Shown piece after piece: positions 6,742 through 16,199 of a stretch of DNA of 40,901 bases. Made by a program: the position numbers and the translations under genes. Each line of letters opens with the position of its first letter. The first letter of the stretch is position 1. Below the pieces are notes generated by a model. It searched no databases. It was not told where the DNA came from and saw only the letters and a program-made list of their open reading frames with translations. Source of the stretch: Alphaproteobacteria bacterium RIFCSPHIGHO2_12_FULL_66_14 (lineage in GTDB: Bacteria; Pseudomonadota; Alphaproteobacteria; Reyranellales; Reyranellaceae); NCBI GenBank assembly GCA_001767945.1, contig MEMN01000057.1:11495-52395 (forward strand), in the 5' to 3' direction.

Positions 6742-7353
6742 TCAGTAGATCGTCGCCTTCATGTGCTGCGGATAGTTGCGGTCGTAGCTCTCGGCGTCGA
6801 AGCCTTCCTGCAGCGCCTTCATGATCGTGCCGCTGCTGGGCAGCGTCCCACCCGCGACGTGACGGGCGGGGTCCCACAGCCGGGAGCGGACGAGCGCCTT
6901 GGGGCACTGGGTGTAGACGCGCTCCGCCGTGATCACGATGACGCTGCGCGGCGGCTTGCCCTCCATGGTGAAGGAGGCGCAGAGCTCGGGATCGACGCTG
7001 ATCCGCGCCCGGCCGTTGATGCGCAGCGTCCGGCCCTCGCCCGGGATCAGGAACAGCAGCGCGATGCGCGGGTCGCGCACCAGGTTGCGCAACGTATCGA
7101 TGCGGTTGTTGCCGCGCCGGTCGGGCAGCATGACGGTGCGAGCGTCGACCACGCGCACGAAGCCCGCCGGATCGCCGCGCGGCGTGCAGTCCAGCCCCTC
7201 GGGACCCGAGGTGGCCAGGACGACGAAGGGTGAGGTCTCGATGAAGCGGCGGTAGTGTTCGGAGATGTGGTCGATCTCCTTGAACACAGCGGGGCCGGCG
7301 GGCTGGCCGTACAGCGCCTCGAGTTCGGCTTCGGAGGTGACGAAATGCGGCAT
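6742..7353 (-). CDS. Pyridoxamine 5'-phosphate oxidase (PPOX)-family protein
   Basis: RRFIETSPFVVLATSGPEGLDCTPRGDPAGFVRVVDARTVMLPDRRGNNRIDTLRNLVRDPRIALLFLIPGEGRTLRINGRARIS. Confidence 0.88.
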   Translation of the reverse strand: MPHFVTSEAELEALYGQPAGPAVFKEIDHISEHYRRFIETSPFVVLATSGPEGLDCTPRGDPAGFVRVVDARTVMLPDRRGNNRIDTLRNLVRDPRIALLFLIPGEGRTLRINGRARISVDPELCASFTMEGKPPRSVIVITAERVYTQCPKALVRSRLWDPARHVAGGTLPSSGTIMKALQEGFDAESYDRNYPQHMKATIY

Positions 7354-7434
7354 GGTTTTCTCTCTTTGCCGGTTCAGTCGATTGCCGTTGAAGTATAATC
7401 AAACATATCGTCTTCCCACAGCCTGGGTTTTCCG

Positions 7435-7839
7435 ATGACACCGATGATCAACATCGACGTGCCGGATGTCGAGGCCGGCTCAAGCTTCTACACCGGGGCG
7501 TTCGGCCTCAGCGTCGGCCGTCGCTTCGGCACGGGCTTCGTCGAGCTTCTGGGATGGCCGGCGCCGGTCTATCTCCTGGCCAAGGCCGCCGGCACCGTGG
7601 GCGCCGGCGGCGACCTCAGGCGCTACGAGCGGCATTGGACGCCCGTGCACCTCGACGTCATCGTGGAGGACGTGGATGCGGCCGTCGCGCGGGCGGTCGG
7701 CGCGGGCGCCGTGATCGAGGCCGCGGCGAAGGACACGGCCTACGGCCGGATCGCCATGCTGGCGGATCCGTTCGGCCACGGGATCTGCGTGCTGCAGTTC
7801 AATGACAAGGGCTACGACGCGCTCCTCGAAACGGACTGA
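7435..7839 (+). CDS. VOC (glyoxalase/bleomycin resistance) family protein
   Basis: MINIDVPDVEAGSSFYTGAFGLSVGRRFGTGFVELLGWPAPVYLL...YGRIAMLADPFGHGICVLQF. Confidence 0.85.
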   Translation: MTPMINIDVPDVEAGSSFYTGAFGLSVGRRFGTGFVELLGWPAPVYLLAKAAGTVGAGGDLRRYERHWTPVHLDVIVEDVDAAVARAVGAGAVIEAAAKDTAYGRIAMLADPFGHGICVLQFNDKGYDALLETD

Positions 7840-7942
7840 CGCCGGAACGTCCGGGACGGCGCCGCGCGCATTCACTTCGCCGGATCGCGATGCTACCTAG
7901 CATCCTGCGAACCTGAGCAACCTACTCTCGCAGGAGGAAGCG

Positions 7943-9664
7943 ATGGCAGCCCCATTCGATCTGGTCGTACGCAACGGCACCGTGCTCGACGGCACCGGAG
8001 CTGAGCCGCGCGAAGCGGACGTCGCGATAAAAGACGGCCGCATCGCCGCCGTCGGCAAGATTGCCGGCGCCGGGCGCGAGGAGATCGACGCCAAGGGTCT
8101 CGCGGTGACGCCGGGCTTCGTCGACATCCACACACATTATGACGGGCAGGCGACCTGGGACGATCGCTTCACGCCCTCCTCCGGCCATGGCGTGACCACG
8201 GTGCTGATGGGCAATTGCGGCGTGGGCTTCGCGCCCTGCCGGCCCGAGGATCGCGACACGCTGATCAAGGTCATGGAGGGCGTCGAGGACATTCCCGAGA
8301 TCGTGATGCGCGAAGGCGTGCCGTGGAACTGGCAGAGCTTCCCCGACTATCTCGACGCGCTTCAGGCGCGGCGCTGCGACATCGATTTCGCCACCCAGGT
8401 GCCGCATGCACCAGTGCGCGTCTTCGTCATGGGCCAGCGCGGCGTCGACCGCGAGCCCGCGACGGCTGGGGACATGGCGGCGATGAGCGCCCTCGTCGAG
8501 GAAGGCGTGAACGCGGGTGCGCTCGGTTTCTCGACCTCGCGCTCGCTGTTCCACCGCACCTCCGAGGGTGTGCTGACGCCCACCATCACCGCGGCGGAAG
8601 AGGAGCTGACGGCGATCGCGCGCGGCCTCGGCCGGGCGGGCAAGGGCGTGATCCAGCTGCTCGACGACTTCGCCGACACGACGACCGAGGGTTCGACGGA
8701 GTTCGCCATGCTGCGCCGCCTGGTCGAGGCGTCGGGCCGGCCGCTCTCCTTCACCCTGCTCGACATCTCGATCTATCCCAACCGCTGGCAGACCCTGTTG
8801 CGCGAGGTCGATCGCGCCAACCGCGACGGGCTCGCGATCCGCGGCCAGGTGGCGGCGCGGCCGGTGGCGCTGCTCTACGGGCTGGAACTGTCGTTCCATC
8901 CCTTCTCGACCTGCCCCAGTTATCGCGAGGTCGAGGGGCTGCCGCTCGAGGGGAAGCTCGCGCGGCTGCGTGAGCCGGCGATGAAGGCGCGGCTGCTTGG
9001 CGAGCAGCCGGTCTATCGCAATCCGCAGATGCTGGCCTTCATGCGCAGCGTCGCCAACATGTTCGCGCTGGGCGACCCGCCCAACTACACGCCGCCGGCC
9101 GCCGAGCGGCTCGATGCGCGGGCGGCGGTGCTGGGCGTCTCGCCGCTCGAGCTCGCCTACGACCTGCTGGCCGAGGGCGACGGCCGCACCATCCTGTTCC
9201 ATCCCGGCGCCAACTACACCGACTGCTCCGACGCCAACATGGCCGCCATGCTGCGCGATCCCAACACGGTGATCGCGCTGGGCGACGGCGGCGCGCACTA
9301 CGGGCTGATCTGCGACGCGAGCTACACGACGCACGCGCTCACCTACTGGATGCGCGACCGCAAGGGCGAACGCCTGCCGCTTGGCTGGACGGTGCAGCAG
9401 CTCACGGACGCGCCTGCGCGCGCGGTCGGTCTCGGCGATCGCGGCCGGCTCACGCTGGGCTACAAGGCCGACATCAACGTGATCGACCTGGAGCGGCTCA
9501 AGGTTTCGGCGCCGCATCCGGTGCACAACCTGCCGGGCGGCGGGCGGCGGCTGGAACAGAAGGCCGAGGGCTATCGCGCCACGATCGTGGGCGGCCAGGT
9601 GACCTATCGCGACGGCGCGTTCACCGGCGCGCTGCCGGGCCGGCTGGTGCGCGGGGCGCGGTAG
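7943..9664 (+). CDS. N-acyl-D-amino-acid deacylase-type amidohydrolase
   Basis: [35 protein letters not shown]...[44 protein letters not shown]. Confidence 0.9.
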   Translation: MAAPFDLVVRNGTVLDGTGAEPREADVAIKDGRIAAVGKIAGAGREEIDAKGLAVTPGFVDIHTHYDGQATWDDRFTPSSGHGVTTVLMGNCGVGFAPCRPEDRDTLIKVMEGVEDIPEIVMREGVPWNWQSFPDYLDALQARRCDIDFATQVPHAPVRVFVMGQRGVDREPATAGDMAAMSALVEEGVNAGALGFSTSRSLFHRTSEGVLTPTITAAEEELTAIARGLGRAGKGVIQLLDDFADTTTEGSTEFAMLRRLVEASGRPLSFTLLDISIYPNRWQTLLREVDRANRDGLAIRGQVAARPVALLYGLELSFHPFSTCPSYREVEGLPLEGKLARLREPAMKARLLGEQPVYRNPQMLAFMRSVANMFALGDPPNYTPPAAERLDARAAVLGVSPLELAYDLLAEGDGRTILFHPGANYTDCSDANMAAMLRDPNTVIALGDGGAHYGLICDASYTTHALTYWMRDRKGERLPLGWTVQQLTDAPARAVGLGDRGRLTLGYKADINVIDLERLKVSAPHPVHNLPGGGRRLEQKAEGYRATIVGGQVTYRDGAFTGALPGRLVRGAR

Positions 9665-9673
9665 GCTCTCAAT

Positions 9674-9733
9674 CTTCCGGACCGCGAGCGTCCCGCTCGC
9701 TCATGAGCGCGCAGGATGCGCGCGGTCCGGAAG
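9674..9733. repeat. Compound palindromic (REP/BIME-like) element, copy 2
   Basis: CTTCCGGACC-GCGAGCGTCCCGCTCGC-TCATGA-GCGCGCAGGATGCGCGC-GGTCCGGAAG between two convergent genes; same architecture as 4754-4817. Confidence 0.8.
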
Positions 9734-9747
9734 AGCATGAACGCACG

Positions 9748-11403
9748 CTACCTCAGCGCAAACCCTTCATACCCGTTGGCCGCGATCTCCTCGCACTTCT
9801 GGCGGTATTTCGGCGCACCGCCGGCGTAGGCCATGAAGGTGCGCTTGAGGCGGCCGGGGACGTTCTTGTTGACGCCGGTCATCCAGGAATCGACCTGCAT
9901 GGCGAGCAACCGCGAGCCGGTGTCGTGGACATGAGCGGTCCACTCCTCCTCCGCCTGCGGCGTCGCCTCGACGCGCGCCAGGCCCTTGCTGCGCATGTGG
10001 TCGAGCAGCGTGGTGACGAAATCGACGTTCTGCTCGATGCAGCGCGGAATGTTGCAGAAGGTCGCGGCATTGTGCGGGCCGACCAGGGTCAGCATGTTGG
10101 GGAAGCCCTCGACGTTGAGCCCGAGATAAGTGTGCGGGCCGTCGGCCCACTTCTGTCTGAGCTTCTGGCCGCCGCGGCCGGTGATGTCGATACGGTCGAA
10201 GGCGCCGGTGATGGCGTCGAAGCCGGTGGCGAAGATGATCATGTCGAAGTCGTGGTGCGTGTCGCTGGTCCTGATGCCGGTGGCGTCGATGCGCTCGATC
10301 GGCGTCTCGCGCAGGTCGACCAGCTTCACGTTGGGCTGGTTATAGACCTCGAAGTAGCCGCTCTCGAGCGGCACGCGGCGGGTGCCGTAGCCGTGGTTGG
10401 CGGGAATGAGCTTGTCGGCGATCTTCTGGTCCTTCAGGCGGGCGCGGGTCTTCTTGATGACGAAGGCCGTCATCGCGTCGTTGGCCGCCTTGTCCATCAG
10501 CACGTCGCGGAAGTTGCCCTGCCAGAAGGCGAAGCCCGGCATGGCATAGAGCTTCTCGAAGAAGGCCTCGCGCTCCTCGGGCGTCACCTCGGTGGCGTGG
10601 CGCGGGTCAGCGGTGTGAATAAAGCAGCCCCAGTTGTCCCGGCACTGGGCGAAGATCTCGGCGTAGCGGGCGCGGATCTCTTCCATCTCCGACGGCGCAA
10701 TTTTGCTGTTGCGTAGCGGCGTGCACCAGTTGGGCGTGCGCTGGAACACGGTGAGATGGCCCACGGTCTTGGCGATCTCGGTGATGGCCTGCACGCCCGA
10801 GGCGCCGGTGCCGATCACGGCGACGCGCTTGCCTTCGAAGCTGACGGGATGATGCGGCCACAGGCCGGTGTGATAGGCCTCGCCCTTGAAGTCGCTGGCG
10901 CCCGGGATCACCGGCATGGTCGGGGCCGAGAGCGGGCCGACCGCGGTGATCAGGAAGCGCGCGCGGGCCGCGCCACCGTTCTCGAACGTCACCTCCCATT
11001 CGCCCGCCGCGTCGTCCCAGGTGGCGGCCTTCACGCGGGCGTTAAAAGTGATGTCGCGGCGCAGGTCGAACTTGTCGGCGAGGAAGTTGCAGTAGCGCAA
11101 ATTGTCGGGCTGGCCGGAGAAGTGCTCGGACCAGCTCCACTCCTTCAGCACCTCCGGCGAGAAGGAGAAGCCGTAGGTCCAGCTCTCCGAATCGAAGCGG
11201 CAGCCGGGATAGCGGTTCCAGTACCAGGTGCCGCCGACGTCGGCACCGGCCTCGAAGACGCGGGCCTTGAAGCCCATCTGGCGCAGCTTCAGGAGCTGGT
11301 ACATGCCCGAGAGGCCCGCACCGATGACGACGGCGTCCCAGCGCTCGATCGGGTCGCTTGTCGCCGCGTCGCGCGGACGCGCTTTCTCAGCCGCGATGGT
11401 CAT
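9748..11403 (-). CDS. Flavin-containing monooxygenase, Baeyer-Villiger type
   Basis: GAGLSGMYQLLKLRQMGFKARVFEAGADVGGTWYWNRYPGCRFDSESWTYGFSF; FKGEAYHTGLWP matches FxGxxxHxxxWP fingerprint; GTGASG second Rossmann motif. Confidence 0.92.
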   Translation of the reverse strand: MTIAAEKARPRDAATSDPIERWDAVVIGAGLSGMYQLLKLRQMGFKARVFEAGADVGGTWYWNRYPGCRFDSESWTYGFSFSPEVLKEWSWSEHFSGQPDNLRYCNFLADKFDLRRDITFNARVKAATWDDAAGEWEVTFENGGAARARFLITAVGPLSAPTMPVIPGASDFKGEAYHTGLWPHHPVSFEGKRVAVIGTGASGVQAITEIAKTVGHLTVFQRTPNWCTPLRNSKIAPSEMEEIRARYAEIFAQCRDNWGCFIHTADPRHATEVTPEEREAFFEKLYAMPGFAFWQGNFRDVLMDKAANDAMTAFVIKKTRARLKDQKIADKLIPANHGYGTRRVPLESGYFEVYNQPNVKLVDLRETPIERIDATGIRTSDTHHDFDMIIFATGFDAITGAFDRIDITGRGGQKLRQKWADGPHTYLGLNVEGFPNMLTLVGPHNAATFCNIPRCIEQNVDFVTTLLDHMRSKGLARVEATPQAEEEWTAHVHDTGSRLLAMQVDSWMTGVNKNVPGRLKRTFMAYAGGAPKYRQKCEEIAANGYEGFALR

Positions 11404-11459
11404 GGCGAATCCTCATTTGCAGGCCGCCAGTATAGCGGCCCAGGGACCGCTGTCCCCGG

Positions 11460-11786
11460 CTACTTCGGCGGCAGCTTGCCCACGAAGCGCGTGGCGAGAT
11501 CGACCCAGCGCCGCAGCTCGGGGGCGGGAGCGGCTCCTGCGTCGACCCAGACGAAGCCGCGCATCGGCCGGCCGGTGATGTCCATGGGTCGCGCCCCCTT
11601 GCGCGACAGGGCCTCGGCCTCGAGCGCCGGGCCGACGCGGAACATGTAGCGCCCGACCTCGACGCCACAGAGCATGTTGCCGCGCAGCATCCAGCAGATG
11701 CCGCCGAACATCTTCTTTTCCGAAATGCCGGTGCGGCGCTTCATGACACCGCGCAGGCGGTCGGCGAGATCGGCATCAAAAGGCAT
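11460..11786 (-). CDS. TfoX N-terminal-domain protein
   Basis: LADRLRGVMKRRTGISEKKMFGGICWMLRGNMLCGVEVGRYMFRVGPALEAEALSRKGARPMDITGRPMRGFVWVDA. Confidence 0.88.
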   Translation of the reverse strand: MPFDADLADRLRGVMKRRTGISEKKMFGGICWMLRGNMLCGVEVGRYMFRVGPALEAEALSRKGARPMDITGRPMRGFVWVDAGAAPAPELRRWVDLATRFVGKLPPK

Positions 11787-11806
11787 ACATACCCTCCTCC
11801 GACAAT

Positions 11807-12490
11807 TCAGCCCCCTTGGCGCTCGCGGCCGTACAGGTTGGCCAGCCGCGCGATCAGGAAGGCCACGTACATCACGCCCAGCACCTGCTCGATCACGATC
11901 AGGGCGCGCGCCATCGGCGTGGCCGGCGTGATCTCACCGAAGCCGGTCGAGGTCAGCACCGTGAAGGAGAAGTACATCAGGTCCGGCCAGTTGAGGCGGC
12001 CCTCCGGTCCGTTGCCGACGGTGGCATTAAAGGCATGCGCCTCGAAGAGCTGCAGCAGGGCGAACAGGCTGGCGAAGGTGAAGGCGATCAGGATGTAGGC
12101 GGCGACGGCGCCGAACACCTTGTCGGTGGTGATGGTCCGCCGGTCGAGCACATAGCGCAGCAGCGCCACGGTGACGGTGCCGATGAAGACGGAGATGGCG
12201 GCGAGCGCCAGCGGTCGGATCCAGGTCTCGCCCAGGCGGTCGACCACCAGCGCGTCGACCGTGAGGAAGGCGAGCGCCGCCAGCCCCCAGACGAACGGCT
12301 GCCGCACACGCAGCGCCCACACGGCCAGCACGAGGATCGTAAACAGGCTGACGGCCAAGGTCGTGGCACCGACCATCGAGCCCGAGAGCAGCGGATTGAG
12401 CAGGATGAACACGCAGAGCACGACCACCAGCACGCTGCAGCGGTTGCGCCGCGCATAGGCGATGCGGCGCAGGACGCGGCTGCGGATCAT
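11807..12490 (-). CDS. Ion-channel (2TM K+ channel-like) membrane protein
   Basis: Several hydrophobic helices; pore region LMYFSFTVLTSTGFGEITPATPMARALIVIEQVLGVMYVAFLIARLANLY. ATG at 12490 (MIRSRVLRR). Confidence 0.8.
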   Translation of the reverse strand: MIRSRVLRRIAYARRNRCSVLVVVLCVFILLNPLLSGSMVGATTLAVSLFTILVLAVWALRVRQPFVWGLAALAFLTVDALVVDRLGETWIRPLALAAISVFIGTVTVALLRYVLDRRTITTDKVFGAVAAYILIAFTFASLFALLQLFEAHAFNATVGNGPEGRLNWPDLMYFSFTVLTSTGFGEITPATPMARALIVIEQVLGVMYVAFLIARLANLYGRERQGG

Positions 12491-12614
12491 GTTCCCGCGG
12501 CCATCGCCAGGGCGCAGTCGATGTGGCTCGGCATGTCGGTCTCTCTCCCCCGTATCGGAGACCACTCTATCGGAAATCACTATGCCGGAAGGCAGGCCCG
12601 TCCGTCAGCCCGGG

Positions 12615-13007
12615 TCAGCCGCCATCCAATCCGGGCGGCAGGGCCTGCGCGTCCAGCCATTCGCGGGCGGCGTGCAGTTCGCGGAAGATCGCGAGCGGCC
12701 GGCGGACCTGCGCCGCCGCGGCGAAGATCTTGGCCTGGGCGTAGCTCTCGTCGGAGGCGGCGACGATGGCCACCGGCCCGATCTGGCCGTGCTGGGCGTA
12801 ATAGATGACGCGCTCGCCAAGGGCCTTCAGGTTCTCCTCGTTGAGTGCCGTCGGCGTATGCGTGATCTCGAAGATCTTGGCGTACGCCATGGCGCCATCG
12901 GCCGTGATGCCGGCGAAATACCGCTCGATGTCGGCCGGCGTGACGTCGTCCTTGGCGACCGCCACGACCAGCCGGGCAGGATGGGAGACCGTCCAATGCA
13001 CGGGCAT
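12615..13007 (-). CDS. Hypothetical protein, STAS/SpoIIAA-like
   Basis: MPVHWTVSHPARLVVAVAKDDVTPADIERYFAGITADGAMAYAKIFEITHTPTALNEENLKALGERVIYYAQHGQIGPVAIVA; coherent coding frame, fold guess only. Confidence 0.6.
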   Translation of the reverse strand: MPVHWTVSHPARLVVAVAKDDVTPADIERYFAGITADGAMAYAKIFEITHTPTALNEENLKALGERVIYYAQHGQIGPVAIVAASDESYAQAKIFAAAAQVRRPLAIFRELHAAREWLDAQALPPGLDGG

Positions 13008-13083
13008 GTCCGGACCCTATCATCGCGAGCGGAATGCCACCACGATCAAGGCTGCGCAGGGTCTGCAGAAACCTCCGCGCGCG

Positions 13084-13353
13084 TCAGACCCGCATCAGCA
13101 GCGCCGCCACGACGCCCACGACGATGCCGCCGAGACAGAGGCCGAAGAAGGCGCCGAAGGCGATCAGGGCGCGCTTGAGATGGTGCCGGCCATCGTCGCT
13201 GAGTTCATGCCACTGCAGGCGGCGCGAAAAGAACGAGGTCCTGGGCACGTGGCCGGCGGCCTGGGCGCGGCGATGCACGATCACGAAATGGATCATGTGC
13301 CAGACGGCGCCGATAACGGCGGCGATGCCCAGCAGCCAGAACGGCGCGAACAT
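13084..13353 (-). CDS. Small two-TM hypothetical protein
   Basis: MFAPFWLLGIAAVIGAVWHMIHFVIVHRR...ALIAFGAFFGLCLGGIVVGVVAALLMRV. Confidence 0.6.
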   Translation of the reverse strand: MFAPFWLLGIAAVIGAVWHMIHFVIVHRRAQAAGHVPRTSFFSRRLQWHELSDDGRHHLKRALIAFGAFFGLCLGGIVVGVVAALLMRV

Positions 13354-13600
13354 GAGCCAGATGGTGATGTCGGGATCTTCGACCAGGGTCTCTCCTCCGC
13401 ACCGCCGGCAACGGCCGGACGCGGTAGTGTCGGGCCGGGCGACTCACGCGGTCAAGCCGCGGCCCGCGGCCTGTGACCGACGTGTGTCATCGCCGGATCG
13501 AAGCGGATTCGCCGGGTGTCGCCGGATTGAAGCCCCATTTACGCCACATCGCCTCGTGATTCTGAATTTTTCCAGAAGTGCAAACGGGGAGTTTCACGTC

Positions 13601-13810
13601 ATGGCCAAGGTACTCGTTCTCACCGCCGTCCTTCTCGGTGTCACCGCCTGCGGCGACACCTGGGGCCAGCGCGCCGTGACCGGCGGCGGCATCGGCGCCG
13701 GTTCGGGCGCCCTGCTCGGCGCCGTGACGCCGCTCGGCGTCCTGCCGGGTGCGCTGATCGGCGGCGCGGTGGGCGCCGGCGTGGGTGCCGCGACCACACC
13801 GAAGCATTAG
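13601..13810 (+). CDS. Small glycine-zipper lipoprotein-like protein
   Basis: MAKVLVLTAVLLGVTACGDTWGQRAVTGGGIGAGSGALLGAVTPLGVLPGALIGGAVGAGVGAATTPKH; lipobox LGVTAC. Confidence 0.75.
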   Translation: MAKVLVLTAVLLGVTACGDTWGQRAVTGGGIGAGSGALLGAVTPLGVLPGALIGGAVGAGVGAATTPKH

Positions 13811-13837
13811 CCGACGACGACGTAGCGGACGACGGGC

Positions 13838-14347
13838 CTATCGGCCCATCCGTACCTTGCCGTGCTCGCCCAGGTCCGTCGGCGGCGCGCCGGTGACGGC
13901 GGCCCGGGCGATCTTGAAGAGCTGGACCGCCTTGTTGGACTCCATGTCCCAGTATTCGGCGTGGGTGATGGCGACGGCGACCAGCGCGAGGTCGGGATCG
14001 ACCGGCCCGCCAGCGAACCAGGCCTGCGACAGCGGGCTCCACAGTTCCCTCTTCTTGCCGACATCTTCAATGACACCGGCCTTGCCGGAAACCGAGACAT
14101 AGGCGTCATTGCCGGGATCGGCATAGGCCACGTTCACCTCGGGTGCGGCCAGGAGGTCGGCCACCGAATCGCTGCTCCGCGACATGAAGAACCACAGCAC
14201 CGCGCCGCGGTCGCGGCTGCCGTTCTGCGTCGTCATCGGCCGCGACCGCAGATGCCCGTTGCCGTGCCGGGCGGTGAACATGCCGTAACGGATGTCCTTG
14301 ATCATGGTCCACAGCTTGGTCGTGTCGACGGTATCGACGTTGGTCAT
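13838..14347 (-). CDS. Pyridoxamine 5'-phosphate oxidase-like, general stress protein 26-type
   Basis: TTKLWTMIKDIRYGMFTARHGNGHLRSRPMTTQNGSRDRGAVLWFFMSRSSDSVADLLAAPEVNVAYADPGNDAYVSVSGKAGVIED. Confidence 0.88.
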   Translation of the reverse strand: MTNVDTVDTTKLWTMIKDIRYGMFTARHGNGHLRSRPMTTQNGSRDRGAVLWFFMSRSSDSVADLLAAPEVNVAYADPGNDAYVSVSGKAGVIEDVGKKRELWSPLSQAWFAGGPVDPDLALVAVAITHAEYWDMESNKAVQLFKIARAAVTGAPPTDLGEHGKVRMGR

Positions 14348-14422
14348 GGCGGCACCTCGGGCGATGACGGGAATAGGTTCTCTTCGCCAACGACCCGCAC
14401 CGTGTCGGGTTCCCGCAGCCTC

Positions 14423-15148
14423 CTACCAGTTCTCCTTCCATGGCCTGAGATCCATCTCGAAGGTCCAGGCGCTGCGCTTCTGGCGATGGAGCTGCCAGTA
14501 GGTCTCGGCAATGTCGTCGGGGTTGAGGATGGCGTCCGGTCCGGCGTTGTAGCGCTCGGGGAAGTTGGCTTTTATCCATTCGGTGTCGATGGCGCCGTCG
14601 ATCACGACATGGGCGACATGGATGTTCTGGGGTGCGAGTTCACGCGCCATCGACTGCGCCAGCGCCCGCACTGCGTGCTTGCCGCCGGCGAAGGCCGAGA
14701 AGCCGCGGCCGCCGCGCAGGGAGGCCGTCGCACCGGTGAAGATCATGGTGCCATTTCCGCGCGGCACCATCGCCTTGGCCGCCTCTCGCGCCGTCAGAAA
14801 GCCGGCGAAGGCCGTCATCTCCCAGACCTTGCGATAGACGCGGGCCGTGGTGTCGCGAATGTCGAAGCGGACGTTGCCGCCGATATTGAAGACGAAGACT
14901 TCGATCTCGCCGATCTCGGTCTCGATCTGACGGAAGAGCTCGACGACCTGCGTCTCGTCGCGGGCGTCGGAGCCGAAGGGGTGGACCTTGCCGCCCTCCT
15001 TCACGATTTGCGCCACCAGATGCTGCAGCTTCTCGGCGCTGCGCCGCGTCACCACGGCGGTGAAGCCTTCGCGGGCGAAGCGGCGGGCGATGGCGCCGCC
15101 CGTCGCATCGCCGGCGCCGATCACGACGCAGACCTTGTCCCTTGCCAT
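14423..15148 (-). CDS. Short-chain dehydrogenase/reductase (SDR) family
   Basis: VCVVIGAGDATGGAIARRFAREGFTAVVTRRSAEKL; NIGGNVR; FSAFAGGKHAVRALAQSMARELAPQNIHVAHVVIDG. Confidence 0.85.
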   Translation of the reverse strand: MARDKVCVVIGAGDATGGAIARRFAREGFTAVVTRRSAEKLQHLVAQIVKEGGKVHPFGSDARDETQVVELFRQIETEIGEIEVFVFNIGGNVRFDIRDTTARVYRKVWEMTAFAGFLTAREAAKAMVPRGNGTMIFTGATASLRGGRGFSAFAGGKHAVRALAQSMARELAPQNIHVAHVVIDGAIDTEWIKANFPERYNAGPDAILNPDDIAETYWQLHRQKRSAWTFEMDLRPWKENW

Positions 15149-15215
15149 GGCAGTTCTCCTTGCCCCCTATCCTTCGGGCCAATCTGTCGGCCGGAAGGAG
15201 CAGGCTCAAGGGAGA

Positions 15216-16115
15216 TTACGTCATGGCCGCCTGAGGCAGCGTGCCCCGCTTCTTGAGCTCGGCGGTGGTGGGGCCGGCGCCGTCCGGCCGCCAGCCCGGC
15301 GGACCGAACAGATACATCCAGGCTTCGTTGGGCGAACGGGCGGACGCCACGTCCTTGGCCAGCCCGATCCACGGCTGGAAGTTGACCGCGAACGGATTGC
15401 GGGAGGAGACGGCGGGCGACACCAGGCCGTAGTCGCAGGGCACGTCGGTCCGCTCCGCGACATAGGTGCCGAACAGGCGATCGAAGATGATCAGCACGCC
15501 GCCGAAGTTGGTGTCGAGATATTCGGGATTGCGCGCGTGATGGACACGGTGGCTGGACGGCGTGTTGAGCACGTATTCCAGCCAGCCGAGCCTGGGAATC
15601 CAGTCGGCATGGATCCAGAACTGGTAGAGCAGGTTCAGGAACAGGGCCGTCAGCACGACCGTCGGCGTGAAGCCCAGCAGCACCAGCGGCGTGAAGAACA
15701 GCGACGTGCCGGTGAACTTGCCGAACCAGCCCAGGCGATAGGCGGCGGCGAGGTTGAACTGGTTGGGCGAATGATGAACGGAGTGCGCCATCCAGAACCA
15801 GCGCACGGTGTGGCTGGTGCGATGATACCAGTAGTAGAAGAATTCCAGCCCGACGAAGAGCAGCAGCACTGACCAGGCGTTGTCGAGCGACTGGGTGAAC
15901 AGCCTGTGCTCCCACATCCAGCCCAGCCACGGCGCCGCAAGGGCATAGGGAACGAGCGCCAGCAGGCGGCGGCCGGCCAGGTCGGCCAACGAGCAGGCCC
16001 AGGCCTTCCAATCGTAGGCTTCGGCGCGGGTGCGCGACAGCCACAGGGCTTCGATGAGGGCCGCCCCCATCACCAGCGGCAGGATGAGGAGATAAAGAGT
16101 GCCGAGTTCGTCCAT
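15216..16115 (-). CDS. Sterol desaturase/fatty acid hydroxylase family protein
   Basis: EFFYYWYHRTSHTVRWFWMAHSVHHSPNQFNLAAAYR...SSHRVHHARNPEYLDTNFGGVLIIFDRLFGTY; His-box motifs. ATG 16115. Confidence 0.92.
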   Translation of the reverse strand: MDELGTLYLLILPLVMGAALIEALWLSRTRAEAYDWKAWACSLADLAGRRLLALVPYALAAPWLGWMWEHRLFTQSLDNAWSVLLLFVGLEFFYYWYHRTSHTVRWFWMAHSVHHSPNQFNLAAAYRLGWFGKFTGTSLFFTPLVLLGFTPTVVLTALFLNLLYQFWIHADWIPRLGWLEYVLNTPSSHRVHHARNPEYLDTNFGGVLIIFDRLFGTYVAERTDVPCDYGLVSPAVSSRNPFAVNFQPWIGLAKDVASARSPNEAWMYLFGPPGWRPDGAGPTTAELKKRGTLPQAAMT

Positions 16116-16147
16116 GGCGAGCTCCTTTGTCTTTGCGCCACCCAAAT

Positions 16148-16166
16148 ATATGAGCGATGCTCATAT
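16148..16166. promoter_or_regulatory. Palindromic operator in divergent desaturase/TetR promoter region
   Basis: ATATGAGC-GAT-GCTCATAT, perfect 8-bp arms. Confidence 0.65.
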
Positions 16167-16199
16167 TTCATTACTCGCCTTTTTCGCCGGAGCACCGCC

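Noticed and set aside
7922-9526. 534-aa minus-strand ORF opposite the amidohydrolase
   Set aside because: High-GC antisense shadow frame; His/Arg/Ala-rich with no recognisable domain, while the plus frame is a clear amidohydrolase.
11425-11457. GGCCGC/GCGGCC and GGGAC/GTCCC short inverted repeats between FMO and TfoX genes
   Set aside because: Short arms in very GC-rich DNA; lacks the TCATGA-centred architecture of the two compound elements.
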